From: Maridesulfovibrio sp.
GTDB lineage: Bacteria > Desulfobacterota > Desulfovibrionia > Desulfovibrionales > Desulfovibrionaceae
Direction: 5' to 3'
Length of the DNA stretch: 64,000 nucleotides
Assembly: GCF_963676065.1 (NCBI RefSeq)
Contig: NZ_OY780933.1
Span: 3,676,501 to 3,740,500, forward strand
Positions within the stretch are counted from its first letter, which is position 1. Each line of letters starts with the position of its first letter. Below are positions 25,609 to 34,951 of the stretch, in pieces. Under the pieces are notes generated by a model. That model did not search any database. It worked only from the letters and a program-made list of their open reading frames with translations, and was not told the origin of the DNA. The position numbers and the translations under genes are program-made.

Positions 25609-27303
25609 CTAAACGAGCAGCATGTCGGTTAATGAAGCACCGGCGGGCACCATGGGGTACACGTTTTCTTCCGGATCCACGCGAACATCGATAATTGTCG
25701 GCTTTCCATTGGCGAAAGCTTCTCTGAGTATCGGTTCGAGGTCTTTTTCTTCAGTAATCCTGTACCCTGCGGCTCCGTATGCTTCTGCAAGCTTTACGAA
25801 ATCCGGCTGAGCATCCATGCAGGTTTCACAGTAATTGCGATTGTAAAAGAGCTCCTGCCACTGGCGAACCATTCCGAGATAGCCGTTATTCAAGATAACT
25901 ATTTTTACGGGAAGGTTGTTACAGACGGCAGTCATCATTTCCTGAATGTTCATCTGAATGGAGCCGTCTCCGGCAATATTCACGACAAGTTTGTCCGGGA
26001 AGGCCATCTGAGCGCCGATAGCTGCGGGAAAACCGAAGCCCATGGTGCCTAGACCACCGGATGAGAGGAAAGATTTTGAACTTTTAAACTTATAGAACTG
26101 GGCGGCCCACATCTGATTCTGGCCCACTTCAGTGGCGACAATGGCGTCCCCGTTGCTGATTTCGTAGACTTTTTCCACGACCTGCTGGGGTTTGATGAAC
26201 TCATTCTCACTCTTTTTGTAGCGTAAGGGATGAGTTTCCGACCATTCCTGGACCTGTCTTACCCAAACAGCATGGGCAAGTTCCCAGTCTACGGAATCGA
26301 TCTTGGTTTCCATTTCACTCTTTAATGCGGACAATGCGCTTTTGCAGTCAGCGACCAAAGGCACGTGTACGGCGACGTTCTTCTGAATTGAGGTGGGGTC
26401 AATATCGATATGAACAAGAGTGGCTTTAGGGGCAAAAGTACTGACCTTGCCGGTGACACGGTCATCGAACCTCGCCCCGATTGCCAGGACGAGGTCCGCG
26501 TTATTAACTGCCATGTTTGCGGCGTAGGTGCCATGCATTCCCAGCATCCCAAGCCATAAGGGATCATTTCCGGGAAAGGCGCCCAGCCCCATGAGGGTTG
26601 CTGTCACCGGGATGTCAAGGCTTCTGGCAAGCCAAGTCAATTCATCCTCAGCTCCAGAGCTGATAACCCCTCCGCCTGCATAAATCAAGGGTCTTTCTGC
26701 TCCCTCGATTAATTTTGCGACTTTTTTTATCTGCCGAGCATGCGGTTTAAGGTTCGGATGGTAACTCCGCAGCGACACATCTTCAGGCCATTCAAACTTG
26801 AATTTCTGCTGCATAATGTCCTTGGGAAGGTCGACCAGAACCGGGCCGGGACGTCCTGTACGGGCCAGAAAAAAGGCCTGACGGACAGTGAAAGCAAGGT
26901 CCTTTATGTCCTTTACAAGATAATTATGCTTTGTGCAGGGACGCGTGATTCCTACTATGTCCACTTCCTGAAACGCATCGTTTCCGATCAATGGAGTGGG
27001 AACCTGCCCGGTAAAAATAACTACCGGAATCGAATCCATGTACGCCGTTGCTATGCCGGTAACGGTGTTGGTTGCCCCGGGACCTGATGTCACGAGACAA
27101 ACCCCTACATCGCCGGTGGCGCGTGCATAGCCGTCCGCAGCGTGAATTGCGCCCTGTTCGTGCCTTACCAATATGTGCTTAAACGGATAGTTGGGTATTT
27201 CGTCGTATATATCGATTACGGCCCCTCCGGGAAATCCGAATACGACGTCCACACCCTCCTTTTTCAGACATTCAAGAAATATCTGAGCCCCGGTGAGCTC
27301 CAT
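25609..27303 (-). CDS. ilvB: Acetolactate synthase catalytic (large) subunit
   Basis: A 564-residue ThDP- and FAD-dependent enzyme. Diagnostic stretches are [33 protein letters not shown] and the ThDP motif [19 protein letters not shown]. It joins two pyruvates to acetolactate, or pyruvate and 2-oxobutyrate to acetohydroxybutyrate. It is followed closely by ilvH and preceded by a DUF465 gene 12 bp upstream, so the ilv genes are read with a small cell-division/unknown gene cluster. Confidence 0.96.
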   Translation of the reverse strand: MELTGAQIFLECLKKEGVDVVFGFPGGAVIDIYDEIPNYPFKHILVRHEQGAIHAADGYARATGDVGVCLVTSGPGATNTVTGIATAYMDSIPVVIFTGQVPTPLIGNDAFQEVDIVGITRPCTKHNYLVKDIKDLAFTVRQAFFLARTGRPGPVLVDLPKDIMQQKFKFEWPEDVSLRSYHPNLKPHARQIKKVAKLIEGAERPLIYAGGGVISSGAEDELTWLARSLDIPVTATLMGLGAFPGNDPLWLGMLGMHGTYAANMAVNNADLVLAIGARFDDRVTGKVSTFAPKATLVHIDIDPTSIQKNVAVHVPLVADCKSALSALKSEMETKIDSVDWELAHAVWVRQVQEWSETHPLRYKKSENEFIKPQQVVEKVYEISNGDAIVATEVGQNQMWAAQFYKFKSSKSFLSSGGLGTMGFGFPAAIGAQMAFPDKLVVNIAGDGSIQMNIQEMMTAVCNNLPVKIVILNNGYLGMVRQWQELFYNRNYCETCMDAQPDFVKLAEAYGAAGYRITEEKDLEPILREAFANGKPTIIDVRVDPEENVYPMVPAGASLTDMLLV

Positions 27304-27315
27304 GGCTCCCCTCCC

Positions 27316-27534
27316 TTATTTATGCTTATCGAGCAAAGCCTGCAGCTTTGTCTTTCCAGCGAGTTTTTTCTTTTTCAATTCTTTTACTTCCTGAGTTTCA
27401 GTTTCGCTCAGGTAAGACTTGGCTTCCATTTTATCAATGAGCTTATCGTATTCTTTGTGCTGATCCCATAGAGCGTTAATTTCGCTGTTCTGACCCACTA
27501 GCTGCTCGATCATTTCAATTTCTCTCTGTTCCAT
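27316..27534 (-). CDS. DUF465/YdcH-type small coiled-coil protein
   Basis: A 72-residue helical protein (MIEQLVGQNSEINALWDQH, LSETETQEVKELKKKKLAGK) of the DUF465 family, function unknown. AAGGAG lies 7 nt before the ATG at 27534; the longer frame from 27597 is rejected. It sits between DUF167 and ilvB in the same operon. Confidence 0.85.
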   Translation of the reverse strand: MEQREIEMIEQLVGQNSEINALWDQHKEYDKLIDKMEAKSYLSETETQEVKELKKKKLAGKTKLQALLDKHK

Positions 27535-27566
27535 TTGAAACTCCTTTTTTGCAATTTGTTTGCAAT

Positions 27567-27887
27567 TCAGGCGTCGGCAGGAATTATCCCGTCCCAACGC
27601 GGTTCAACATCGGACTCCACCAGTAAAACCTTTTTACGGCTGGAATGCCCAGATGCAATGGAAATGTTGCGTTTTTTCAGACCCAGTCGGGTCGCGACAA
27701 ATGAGGCGAGAGCCTTATTGGCCTTGTTATCAACTGCGGGTGCATTTATCCGCACACGCACACTATCCTGGTACTCCCCGGTAACACCTTCTTTTTTGGC
27801 TCCGGGCTGCACCCACACAGAGACCCTCCACGAACTTTGTCCGCAGGGCCTGATGTATGAGGGTAGTTCTGTTGTAACTTCGGTCAC
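27567..27887 (-). CDS. DUF167 (YggU) family protein
   Basis: A 106-residue protein with the DUF167 signature RINAPAVDNKANKALASFVA. The function is unknown. It is often found with yggT, as here. Its start overlaps the DivIVA stop by 4 bp. Confidence 0.9.
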   Translation of the reverse strand: MTEVTTELPSYIRPCGQSSWRVSVWVQPGAKKEGVTGEYQDSVRVRINAPAVDNKANKALASFVATRLGLKKRNISIASGHSSRKKVLLVESDVEPRWDGIIPADA

Positions 27888-28387
27888 TTGGCCTTCTTAA
27901 AGAATTTAAGTTTGGATTCTATGGCTTCAACCTTGTCGACTTCGGGATCACCGATTTCCAAAGTTTTGAGGTGGGATTCAAGGAGGGCCTTCAATTCGAC
28001 CTCGAAACGGGTTCGTTGCCGTTTCAGCTCATTGATGTCCTCATGTATCTGCGCCAGCCTGTTATGGGCCTGCTGCAAAATAACCTCAGCCCTTGAATGG
28101 GCTTCATTGATGATGAGTTCAGCTTCTTTCCGAGCGGTAGCTTTGAGGTCGTCCACCATTCTTTGGGTGGTCATCAGGGTATCGCGCAGAGTTTCCTCAC
28201 GCTGCCGGAATTCAGTAATAGTACTTTCCCGACGGGAAACTTTTTTCTGAAGCTGCTTTTTTTCATCGGCAGAAGCGCCCAGAACTTCCGCGAGCTCGAC
28301 CATAAGCTGGTCCACTTCGCTCTTGGAATACCCGAACAGGGATTTGGAGAACTTTTTATTAAGCAAGTCGATTTTTGAAAGACTCAT
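27884..28387 (-). CDS. DivIVA-domain coiled-coil protein
   Basis: A 167-residue protein beginning with a DivIVA N-terminal box (LLNKKFSKSLFGYSKSEVDQ) and continuing as a long coiled coil (residues 30-150). DivIVA proteins mark curved membrane or septa in Gram-positives; in deltaproteobacteria some DivIVA-domain proteins guide polar growth or division. The ATG at 28387 has GGAGG before it. It is followed by DUF167 with a 4-bp overlap and preceded by yggT, as in many bacteria. Confidence 0.85.
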   Translation of the reverse strand: MSLSKIDLLNKKFSKSLFGYSKSEVDQLMVELAEVLGASADEKKQLQKKVSRRESTITEFRQREETLRDTLMTTQRMVDDLKATARKEAELIINEAHSRAEVILQQAHNRLAQIHEDINELKRQRTRFEVELKALLESHLKTLEIGDPEVDKVEAIESKLKFFKKAK

Positions 28388-28402
28388 GCCCACCTCCGGC
28401 AT

Positions 28403-28693
28403 CTACATACCATAAGCGATTCTGGTGAGGTTACCCACCAGAGCGATATCGATCATCTGGATAGCCAGAAGAACGACAATGGGGGAAAGATCAAATCCAC
28501 CGATATTCACAAAGGGCAGATACTGCCGCACCTTGGCGAAAACCGGCTCGGTAACACTGCGTAAAAATCTGACAATGGGATTGTAGGGATCAGGATTGAC
28601 CCAAGTTATCAGGGCGGAAACGATGACCACCCACATATAGAGATTAAGTACAAGCGAAAGAACCTTCGCCACGGCAAGAATCACGTAATCCAT
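28403..28693 (-). CDS. YggT family membrane protein
   Basis: A 96-residue membrane protein with about two hydrophobic segments (LNLYMWVVIVSALITWVNPD, LSPIVVLLAIQMIDIALV) of the YggT family. Members are linked to division and osmotic shock. It is first in the run yggT-divIVA-DUF167-DUF465-ilvB-ilvH-ilvC. The 200 bp upstream show no clear promoter. Confidence 0.9.
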   Translation of the reverse strand: MDYVILAVAKVLSLVLNLYMWVVIVSALITWVNPDPYNPIVRFLRSVTEPVFAKVRQYLPFVNIGGFDLSPIVVLLAIQMIDIALVGNLTRIAYGM

Positions 28694-28895
28694 TTAACTT
28701 ACTCCTAACGGACTGAATCAGAAGCAGCAGCTTCCAATCTTGACTATAAATTGGCACAGCAGGATTCAAGAATCAACTGTTTTTCCAATTTTACCTTAAT
28801 TCGATCAAATATAAGAACACGGTTAACAGGAGCAGATCAAAGAATGCCTCCCGGCAACTCCACCGCACCATTCATTATTGTTCAAAAGTATTTCA

Positions 28896-29591
28896 CTAAC
28901 CGCAATTACAATCAGTCCAGACATCATTGCGGGCTTTTTCCAGAAAGTTGCAGAGAGTCCAGTAACTATCCACGTGAAAGCGGGCGTTTAGTGTCGGGCT
29001 GCGGTAGGCCCAGAATTCAACCCCGGCACGCTCGGCGCAACTTTCGTCAACCCATGTATCACCGATATATACTACATCCTCGGGCTTCATATTCCACTTT
29101 TGCAGTATATAGTGAACGCCTTCAGGATGCGGCTTGCTGTTGGGCAGGGTTTCCGAGGTAACCATTGGGGAGAAAAACCCTTCAATATCAAACATCTGCA
29201 GAACAGTAGGCAGGGTATCGGTACGGTTTGTATTGATGCCCATACGGATATTATTAGTTCTCAGCCATTCCAGCAACCGGGCCAGACCTTCCTCTACTTC
29301 AATATAATTGATCCCCTCTTTGAGAGAAGGATCAGTACTGAACTCAAAAGCCTCTTCATGAAATTCTTCCGGAAGGATATACTTCAGGGCTTCGGCATGG
29401 GTCAGCGCATGAACCTGCTTTTCTTCTTCAGCGTTCATGGGTTCAAGACCGAATTTTTCCTTAAACTTATTGTAGTACCATTTATTGGAATTGAACGAGT
29501 TAATCAGCACCCCGTCGCAATCGAAGATTACGCCTTTAATTTTTTTCACCAGATTGGGAGGGGTTACCGGACTTATATGTATAGAATCCAT
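28896..29591 (-). CDS. HAD-family hydrolase (phosphoglycolate phosphatase-like)
   Basis: A 231-residue haloacid dehalogenase-like phosphatase. Motif I is FDCDGVLINS (nucleophile Asp), motif II is near GINTNRTDT, and motif III/IV is SKPHPEGV and YIGDTWVDESCAE. The cap is between motifs I and II. The substrate is not clear; a phosphoglycolate phosphatase or beta-phosphoglucomutase-like role is possible. It starts 14 bp after the gene at 29606-30403 and is co-transcribed with it. Confidence 0.85.
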   Translation of the reverse strand: MDSIHISPVTPPNLVKKIKGVIFDCDGVLINSFNSNKWYYNKFKEKFGLEPMNAEEEKQVHALTHAEALKYILPEEFHEEAFEFSTDPSLKEGINYIEVEEGLARLLEWLRTNNIRMGINTNRTDTLPTVLQMFDIEGFFSPMVTSETLPNSKPHPEGVHYILQKWNMKPEDVVYIGDTWVDESCAERAGVEFWAYRSPTLNARFHVDSYWTLCNFLEKARNDVWTDCNCG

Positions 29592-29605
29592 TCTTGAATC
29601 GCTCC

Positions 29606-30403
29606 TTAATTATCTTCAACTGCATTGAGGACCACGGTAAATTCCCGGTCAAGCCACGGCTTATCCTCGGGAACGGAAGACAGCCCAAGCAGTTTCCACG
29701 TTTTTTCACGCAGCGCCAAAGCTTTTTCTTCCAGTAATCCTTCTTTTTCATAAAATTCAAAATCAAGGTCTCTCCAATAAGAGACCGCCTCAACATCGGA
29801 AGTTACCAAAACGCAATTCTCAGGCAACAGCAGGGCAAAACCTTCCAGCACTTTCTGCCACGGCAGCTGTACAGTGCTTCCCACCACACCCGGCAGATTG
29901 GCCATGAGTCCGCCGAGAGCTATAGCCTTGCGCTCATCCTCATCATCAACATCAATCCCCAGGCTCTCACCGAAACCGGCCCATTTATCGCTCAGGTTCT
30001 TTTCCAGAAAGCCAAGCTCGAGATGCTTTTCCTCGTATGCGTAAACAAGGGCCAGCACGACCTGATTCTGGGCCCGCACGTCCTCATCGTTTGATTCTAC
30101 GGATTCGGAAGAGAGTCGCGCTGAAAGTTCAGTATGAATTGCGGAAGTTTTTTCACCGAACTGATCCCGGTCATAGGGCTGGGGGTTGACTATAAATTTA
30201 AACATGTCGCCGAGGCTTTCACCATAACTGATGAAATCATCTACCATACGTCGGCATTTCTGCGGTTCCACGGGCAGGTTTTCAGGACGAAAGACAGAGA
30301 CAACGGACTCTTTATCACGGTCTATGCCCGGATCGAAAATCGATGCTCCCTCAACTTTTTCCTTGATCAATTCCTCATGCATCTGCGGAAAATATATCAA
30401 CAC
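29606..30403 (-). CDS. Conserved hypothetical protein
   Basis: A 265-residue acidic cytoplasmic protein with no membrane segment. It begins MLIYFPQMHEEL and is rich in helices (QNQVVLALVYAYEEKHLELG). I recognise no family. It is followed by the HAD phosphatase gene at 14 bp, so a shared function is likely. Confidence 0.65.
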   Translation of the reverse strand: MLIYFPQMHEELIKEKVEGASIFDPGIDRDKESVVSVFRPENLPVEPQKCRRMVDDFISYGESLGDMFKFIVNPQPYDRDQFGEKTSAIHTELSARLSSESVESNDEDVRAQNQVVLALVYAYEEKHLELGFLEKNLSDKWAGFGESLGIDVDDEDERKAIALGGLMANLPGVVGSTVQLPWQKVLEGFALLLPENCVLVTSDVEAVSYWRDLDFEFYEKEGLLEEKALALREKTWKLLGLSSVPEDKPWLDREFTVVLNAVEDN

Positions 30404-30465
30404 GGCAAAACTCCTTATTGGGATCGCTACTGCTGGTAGCTTGATTCATGTACCGGACTAAAATA

Positions 30466-30834
30466 TTATTTATTGCGTGGTTTAAAGTGATTGCATACGC
30501 CCCCGCATTCAGGCTGCTCGAACAAACATATTTCTTTATGCAGTGCAGCACAAAAAGGAAGGCCTTCTTCGTCGTGCGGCACCATTTTGCGACACACCAC
30601 TGCGGATTTCAAGTATTCTTCTATTCTTTGTTCCCAAAATTCACTAAAGGCATGCTCGTCAAGATGAAAATTATCAGCCTGACGCAGAAGTTTGTCATAC
30701 TCCCCTTCAAGACCTTTAAGGACTGTACACCGCCACTGACGATTGTATCCCGGATTAAGCTTCTCCTCATAAAGACACTTTCCATTTTTATAAAACCGGC
30801 ACATGCGTCCCGGCATTTTCGTCACCCTAGCCAA
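30466..30834 (-). CDS. Cysteine-rich hypothetical protein
   Basis: A 122-residue protein with nine cysteines, including CRFYKNGKCLY at the N-terminus and CAALHKEICLFEQPECGGVC at the C-terminus; the spacing suggests metal or iron-sulphur binding. The start is uncertain. TTG at 30834 has GGAGG 7 nt before it; a longer in-frame ATG at 30924 would make a hydrophobic N-terminus and lacks a Shine-Dalgarno. It is 62 bp upstream of the hypothetical gene at 29606. Confidence 0.55.
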   Translation of the reverse strand: MARVTKMPGRMCRFYKNGKCLYEEKLNPGYNRQWRCTVLKGLEGEYDKLLRQADNFHLDEHAFSEFWEQRIEEYLKSAVVCRKMVPHDEEGLPFCAALHKEICLFEQPECGGVCNHFKPRNK

Positions 30835-31025
30835 AACCTTTCCTCCGGGTACCTGCAGCCACAGGTAAAAAATTAAATATACAAATGATGAGTTATGTAC
30901 GCTTCGCTGCTTTGTAAAGATCAAAAATATAAATTTTCCGTGCCGTTCCGGGATAGGAAGACATTCTTGACCAAAGAGCCGGGCACGTGTAAATGTTCTC
31001 TACCGTCTAGCAATGGAGGATTAAA

Positions 31026-31208
31026 ATGTTCGGTTTAGGAATCACAGAAATTCTTTTAATTTTAGGTATTATTATCCTGATTTTCGGAGCTAAAAAGCTT
31101 CCCGAGGTGGGCAGCGGACTGGGCCGTGCAATTCAGAATTTTAAAAAGGCAAGCAGCGAGTCCGAAGAAATTGACGTTACGCCGTCAGATAAGGACAAAG
31201 ACGCTTAA
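31026..31208 (+). CDS. tatA: Sec-independent protein translocase TatA
   Basis: A 60-residue protein with one N-terminal membrane helix ([20 protein letters not shown]), the conserved [17 protein letters not shown] amphipathic helix and an acidic tail. TatA oligomers form the pore of the twin-arginine pathway. TGGAGG lies 7 nt before the ATG. tatC and tatB are not here, so the Tat genes are dispersed. Confidence 0.95.
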   Translation: MFGLGITEILLILGIIILIFGAKKLPEVGSGLGRAIQNFKKASSESEEIDVTPSDKDKDA

Positions 31209-31248
31209 TATCACTGAAACAAGCTTAATTTTTATGCAGTTTTTCTGC

Positions 31249-31281
31249 AAGGCCCCGTGTTGCTCAGCGATCCGGGGCCTT
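31249..31281 (+). terminator. Terminator of tatA
   Basis: A 9-bp stem (AAGGCCCCG / CGGGGCCTT) after the tatA stop; the T-tract is weak (ATTATGTTCTCTTTT). Confidence 0.6.
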
Positions 31282-31282
31282 A

Positions 31283-31855
31283 TTATGTTCTCTTTTCCAC
31301 TTCATCTGAAAACATAACCAGCCCCCGCCTAAGATACACAGCTCCGGAAATACATGTAAAAAAAGCAGTAACAATCTCCACTCCGGGAGACAAAAAACTT
31401 ACATCAAAGCCGAAAGCAAGACCGGTAAGTACGGAAAATACGACCAGAAGCTGCAATGCAGTAGTTATCTTACTGGACCGGAGGGGATCAATCTTTTTTT
31501 CTACATCCACTCCGTAAAATTTGAGCAAAAAAAGTCCGCCCACAATTATCAGATCACGGGAAACAGCGAGCACAGTCAGCCAGACGGGAATATATCCCTG
31601 TGCGGTAAGACAGATAAAGGAAGTTACGAGCAGGATCTTATCGGCAAGGGGGTCGATCATCGCCCCGAATTCGGTTCGCTGCTTCATTAGCCGTGCCAAA
31701 AAACCATCCAGACCGTCTGAAATGCCGGCAACCATAAAAAGCAGCCATGCCGCAAGGAAGTTGCTGTCGAGATAGGCGATAACGAATCCCGGCGTCAGCA
31801 ATATCCTGAAAATGGTGATCAGGTTAGGAATGGTCCATATTTTCCGGCTCGGCAC
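31283..31855 (-). CDS. pgsA: CDP-diacylglycerol-glycerol-3-phosphate 3-phosphatidyltransferase
   Basis: A 190-residue membrane enzyme with the CDP-alcohol phosphotransferase signature DGLDGFLARLMKQRTEFG followed by ID and ADK. Several membrane helices surround it. It makes phosphatidylglycerophosphate, the committed step to phosphatidylglycerol. It is the last gene of a minus-strand run and 9 bp after the DUF2066-like gene. Confidence 0.92.
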   Translation of the reverse strand: MPSRKIWTIPNLITIFRILLTPGFVIAYLDSNFLAAWLLFMVAGISDGLDGFLARLMKQRTEFGAMIDPLADKILLVTSFICLTAQGYIPVWLTVLAVSRDLIIVGGLFLLKFYGVDVEKKIDPLRSSKITTALQLLVVFSVLTGLAFGFDVSFLSPGVEIVTAFFTCISGAVYLRRGLVMFSDEVEKRT

Positions 31856-31864
31856 TATACCTCC

Positions 31865-32848
31865 TTACTGTTTTGCCTCCTCAAGACCTTCCAGACTGAA
31901 GGTCAATCCACGGGGAGGCAGATAATCATTCAGGTAGCCGCGAAGCACCCACTGATCTGAAATTTCAAGGGACCAGCTGGCGGAAACCGTGGTAGGACTC
32001 ATTTCCACATCCAGCAGATTAACTTCCTGCACAGCGGAATCCCATGTTTTGAGTTTGCGTCCGAATTCTCGCACACCGTCGGGGTTGAACCAACCGTTAA
32101 CCACCAGAACAGCCTTGGGATTGGTGAGTTCATCAATGTTTTCCGACCCGAAATATTTACCCCAGAGTTCGCGCCAGACGGATTCTAAGTCAGCCCCGGA
32201 AGCAAACCACTTTCCCTGTGGTGACTGCAAATCTCCGCTCCAGCGTTTACTGGATGCATGGCGGATAGAAATGACAGGAACAGTTCCGTTACTGTCGGCA
32301 CCTGAGCTTTCGCTCAATCCATAAAGAATGCTCAGACTTTTAATATTGTCGTCCTGCTCCTGTTGAAGCTCTTTGCTCAGGGTATATTTTCCATTGGAAA
32401 CGTTAATTTGAGCAGGAACTTCAGAAGTAGAAAAAAGACCCATTTTTTTCAGTGCGGTCTGTAGATTCTTACGATTCACGTTCACATCAATTGAGACCGA
32501 GACGCCGTCTTCGGCAATTGAAACATCCATGTCCTTATAACCGCTGATATAATCTTCATAGTATTTGCCAAAAGATTCTTTTACCAATTCAGCTCTGGCC
32601 GCAGGTAATGTTCCGGGAATTATTCGTGTGGCTTCGGCAAACAAAGCCTGAGCAAATGCCTCGGTAACAGCTTCCCGCCGCAAAGTTCCCTGTGAAACTT
32701 CTTTTTCCGGATCAACGGGTTTGAAGATCTGTACCTTCACCGCGTGGGCGGGAAGTGCTGAAAGAAGCAGCGTTAAAACAAAGGCTGTCAAAACAAAGGA
32801 TTTTATCTGGTAGAAAAATTTCAATTTACCGCTCCGGTATTTATTCAT
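31865..32848 (-). CDS. Secreted DUF2066-like protein
   Basis: A 327-residue protein with a signal peptide (VLTAFVLTLLLSALPAHA) and a DUF2066-type region: EAVTEAFAQALFAEATRIIP, then VSIAEDGVSVSIDVNVNRKN, like the FlgT-type module of other secreted proteins here. Its function is unknown. The ATG at 32848 overlaps the upstream stop (ATGAATAA), so it is translationally coupled; the longer frame from 32884 is not needed. Confidence 0.75.
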   Translation of the reverse strand: MNKYRSGKLKFFYQIKSFVLTAFVLTLLLSALPAHAVKVQIFKPVDPEKEVSQGTLRREAVTEAFAQALFAEATRIIPGTLPAARAELVKESFGKYYEDYISGYKDMDVSIAEDGVSVSIDVNVNRKNLQTALKKMGLFSTSEVPAQINVSNGKYTLSKELQQEQDDNIKSLSILYGLSESSGADSNGTVPVISIRHASSKRWSGDLQSPQGKWFASGADLESVWRELWGKYFGSENIDELTNPKAVLVVNGWFNPDGVREFGRKLKTWDSAVQEVNLLDVEMSPTTVSASWSLEISDQWVLRGYLNDYLPPRGLTFSLEGLEEAKQ

Positions 32849-33890
32849 CAGCGCTGCTTGTGCTTGGTGCTGCATTTTCGTCAAGTGAATTTTCCTGAAT
32901 TACACTCTCATTTATCACGGCCGGGATTTCCTGTTTCTGGTCATTTACATCAGATTTCGCAGAATCATTATTCGTTGCCGCAGAAAAATGTTTATCCATA
33001 AGTACTGCCACGGCGCAATTATCTATCACGGTCTTGCGCTTGAGTACTGCTCTCACTTTTGCGGCATCGTCAATGGACAGGATAAAATTGCTTCGTGAGG
33101 GCCCATTGGTATTCACCGCCTTGATAATCAAAGGGAAATTACCAACTCTGGCGCGCAAATTTTCAGATTTATCATTAACCATATAAGAGACAAGTCCACG
33201 TTTAAGCACAGCCTCTCTGCTGACAGCAAAAGCTCCGTAGACACCTATCCCCTTACCGTCATAAATCAAGGGCAGAAGCACAGGATGACAAGACAGGCCC
33301 CTCGCATCGACAATTACCCCGCTGTAGACAGAACCCTTCTCCAAACCGCTGCCCCCGCCTTCAAGAGCCTGCCGTTCCACTCCTATTTCACCGCGTTTGC
33401 CGGAAAGAGTAGGAGGAATACCGGTCTGAAAAGAAAGGGTCGGAGGTATAAGAATTGATGAAAGACCGTTACGCAGATTCAGCGAGGCGGAAACCTTAAC
33501 TGTCCCATTGGTCATCTCGGTATTAAGTAACGAATTCTGCACATATCCACGCAGGGAATTCATGGACTTAGGGTCATCTTCAAGAAGAGCGGCAACTTTG
33601 CGTTTTCCATCCAAAGGCAGGCCGAGAATTACATCGAGCAAAGCTTTGCGTGACTCCACTCCGCCCTGCCTAACTGCAAGAGCCTTACTGCGTATAGGGT
33701 CGATGCTACCCGGCATCAACTTAATCTCCGCAGAAGCGGCAATAAAACCGTCTGCCCAGTTAATCACGACGCCGTCTGTATTTTCAATCAGCCCGCCGAA
33801 GCCGTTACCATTATCTATTGCCTGTTCCTGCGCGAATGCGGAAGAAACTACCAGCAGGATAAATAAAGCAAGAAATGTATATATTCTCAT
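32841..33890 (-). CDS. Secreted FlgT/LPP20-like protein
   Basis: A 349-residue secreted protein with a signal peptide (LALFILLVVSSAFA). It has a FlgT-like N-terminal module (about 45-145) and the C-terminal domain GVIVDARGLSCHPVLLPLIY, ending SIDDAAKVRAV...VAVLMD. The same domain is in the gene at 12118-13095 (IIVDVR, SVDDAATV, VVFVL). It is thus linked by descent to the envelope operon, although it sits with tRNA and phospholipid genes. The Ser/Asn/Glu-rich C-terminus is low complexity. Confidence 0.75.
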   Translation of the reverse strand: MRIYTFLALFILLVVSSAFAQEQAIDNGNGFGGLIENTDGVVINWADGFIAASAEIKLMPGSIDPIRSKALAVRQGGVESRKALLDVILGLPLDGKRKVAALLEDDPKSMNSLRGYVQNSLLNTEMTNGTVKVSASLNLRNGLSSILIPPTLSFQTGIPPTLSGKRGEIGVERQALEGGGSGLEKGSVYSGVIVDARGLSCHPVLLPLIYDGKGIGVYGAFAVSREAVLKRGLVSYMVNDKSENLRARVGNFPLIIKAVNTNGPSRSNFILSIDDAAKVRAVLKRKTVIDNCAVAVLMDKHFSAATNNDSAKSDVNDQKQEIPAVINESVIQENSLDENAAPSTSSADE

Positions 33891-34030
33891 TTTGTTCCTG
33901 TTAAGGCCTTCGGCGAATATTTCGGCACACTCTTAACCCGTTAAAGTAAGGGGCTGAAAAGAAGAGAACTAATCTATAAAATTCGCCGTTGATATTTAAA
34001 TACGCATCAAAACCATTACCCTTACCGGAC

Positions 34031-34948
34031 TCAATCCGCAAGCCACTGCCCTACAAATTTAACAGCCTTGTCATACTCATGCGGCGAGAACCAATGAATA
34101 TCCTGCTCACGTTTAAACCATGTAAGCTGCCGTTTGGCATAGGCACGAGTATTTTTAGCCCAAAGACGGATGGTTTCATCCATATCGATTTCACCTTTGA
34201 TAAAACGCATCAGCTCCATACAACCGATCCCGGTCCAGCCGGGCGCGCTTTCATCCGGGCATCTTTCCCATGCTCTGCGGGCTTCATCTATTGCCCCGGA
34301 TTCAAGCATTTTTTCAATGCGCAGTTTGAGCAAAGGAGTCAACTCTTCAAGATCAACCTTTATGCCGATCTTAAGAAAATCATATTTGGAAGGGGGAACT
34401 TCTCGGTTATGCCACCATGTAAACGGCTTGCCTGTGGCCTCGTAGACTTCAAGGGCGCGGGCATTGCGCTGGCGGTTGTTGGGATGGGTACGCTTGCAGT
34501 ACTGCGGGTCAACCTTTTCAAGCTCGGCATAAAGAGCCGGACCTCCCTCCACTTCAGCGCGCTTGCGAATCCGTTCACGTATTTCATCCGGTATATCGGG
34601 GATAGGCGCCAGACCGGAAGTAAGACTTTGCAGATACATTCCTGTCCCGCCGACCAACACCGGGAGTTCATTCTCCCCGGCAGCATCTATGTGCTGCTTG
34701 GCAAGATCAACAAATCCGGCAGCGTTGATGCTTTCAGTGGTGGGCAGAAAGCCGTACAATTCGTGCGGACATACGGCTCTCTCTTCCGGGCTGGGCTGGG
34801 CTGTTATCACCGGAAAATCCATATAGACCTGCCGGGAATCAAAATTGATAACCCGGACCGGGAATTTCCGGGCCATACCCAGTGAAGTCGCGGTCTTACC
34901 GGCCCCGGTTGGACCGAGTATGCATACAACAGGTCTGCGCTTTTCCAT
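34031..34948 (-). CDS. miaA: tRNA dimethylallyltransferase
   Basis: A 305-residue enzyme with a P-loop (GPTGAGKTATS), the NFDSRQVY motif and LVGGTGMYLQSL. It adds a dimethylallyl group to N6 of A37 in tRNAs that read UNN codons. It starts 3 bp after coaD's stop in a tightly packed operon. Confidence 0.95.
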   Translation of the reverse strand: MEKRRPVVCILGPTGAGKTATSLGMARKFPVRVINFDSRQVYMDFPVITAQPSPEERAVCPHELYGFLPTTESINAAGFVDLAKQHIDAAGENELPVLVGGTGMYLQSLTSGLAPIPDIPDEIRERIRKRAEVEGGPALYAELEKVDPQYCKRTHPNNRQRNARALEVYEATGKPFTWWHNREVPPSKYDFLKIGIKVDLEELTPLLKLRIEKMLESGAIDEARRAWERCPDESAPGWTGIGCMELMRFIKGEIDMDETIRLWAKNTRAYAKRQLTWFKREQDIHWFSPHEYDKAVKFVGQWLAD

Positions 34949-34951
34949 TCT

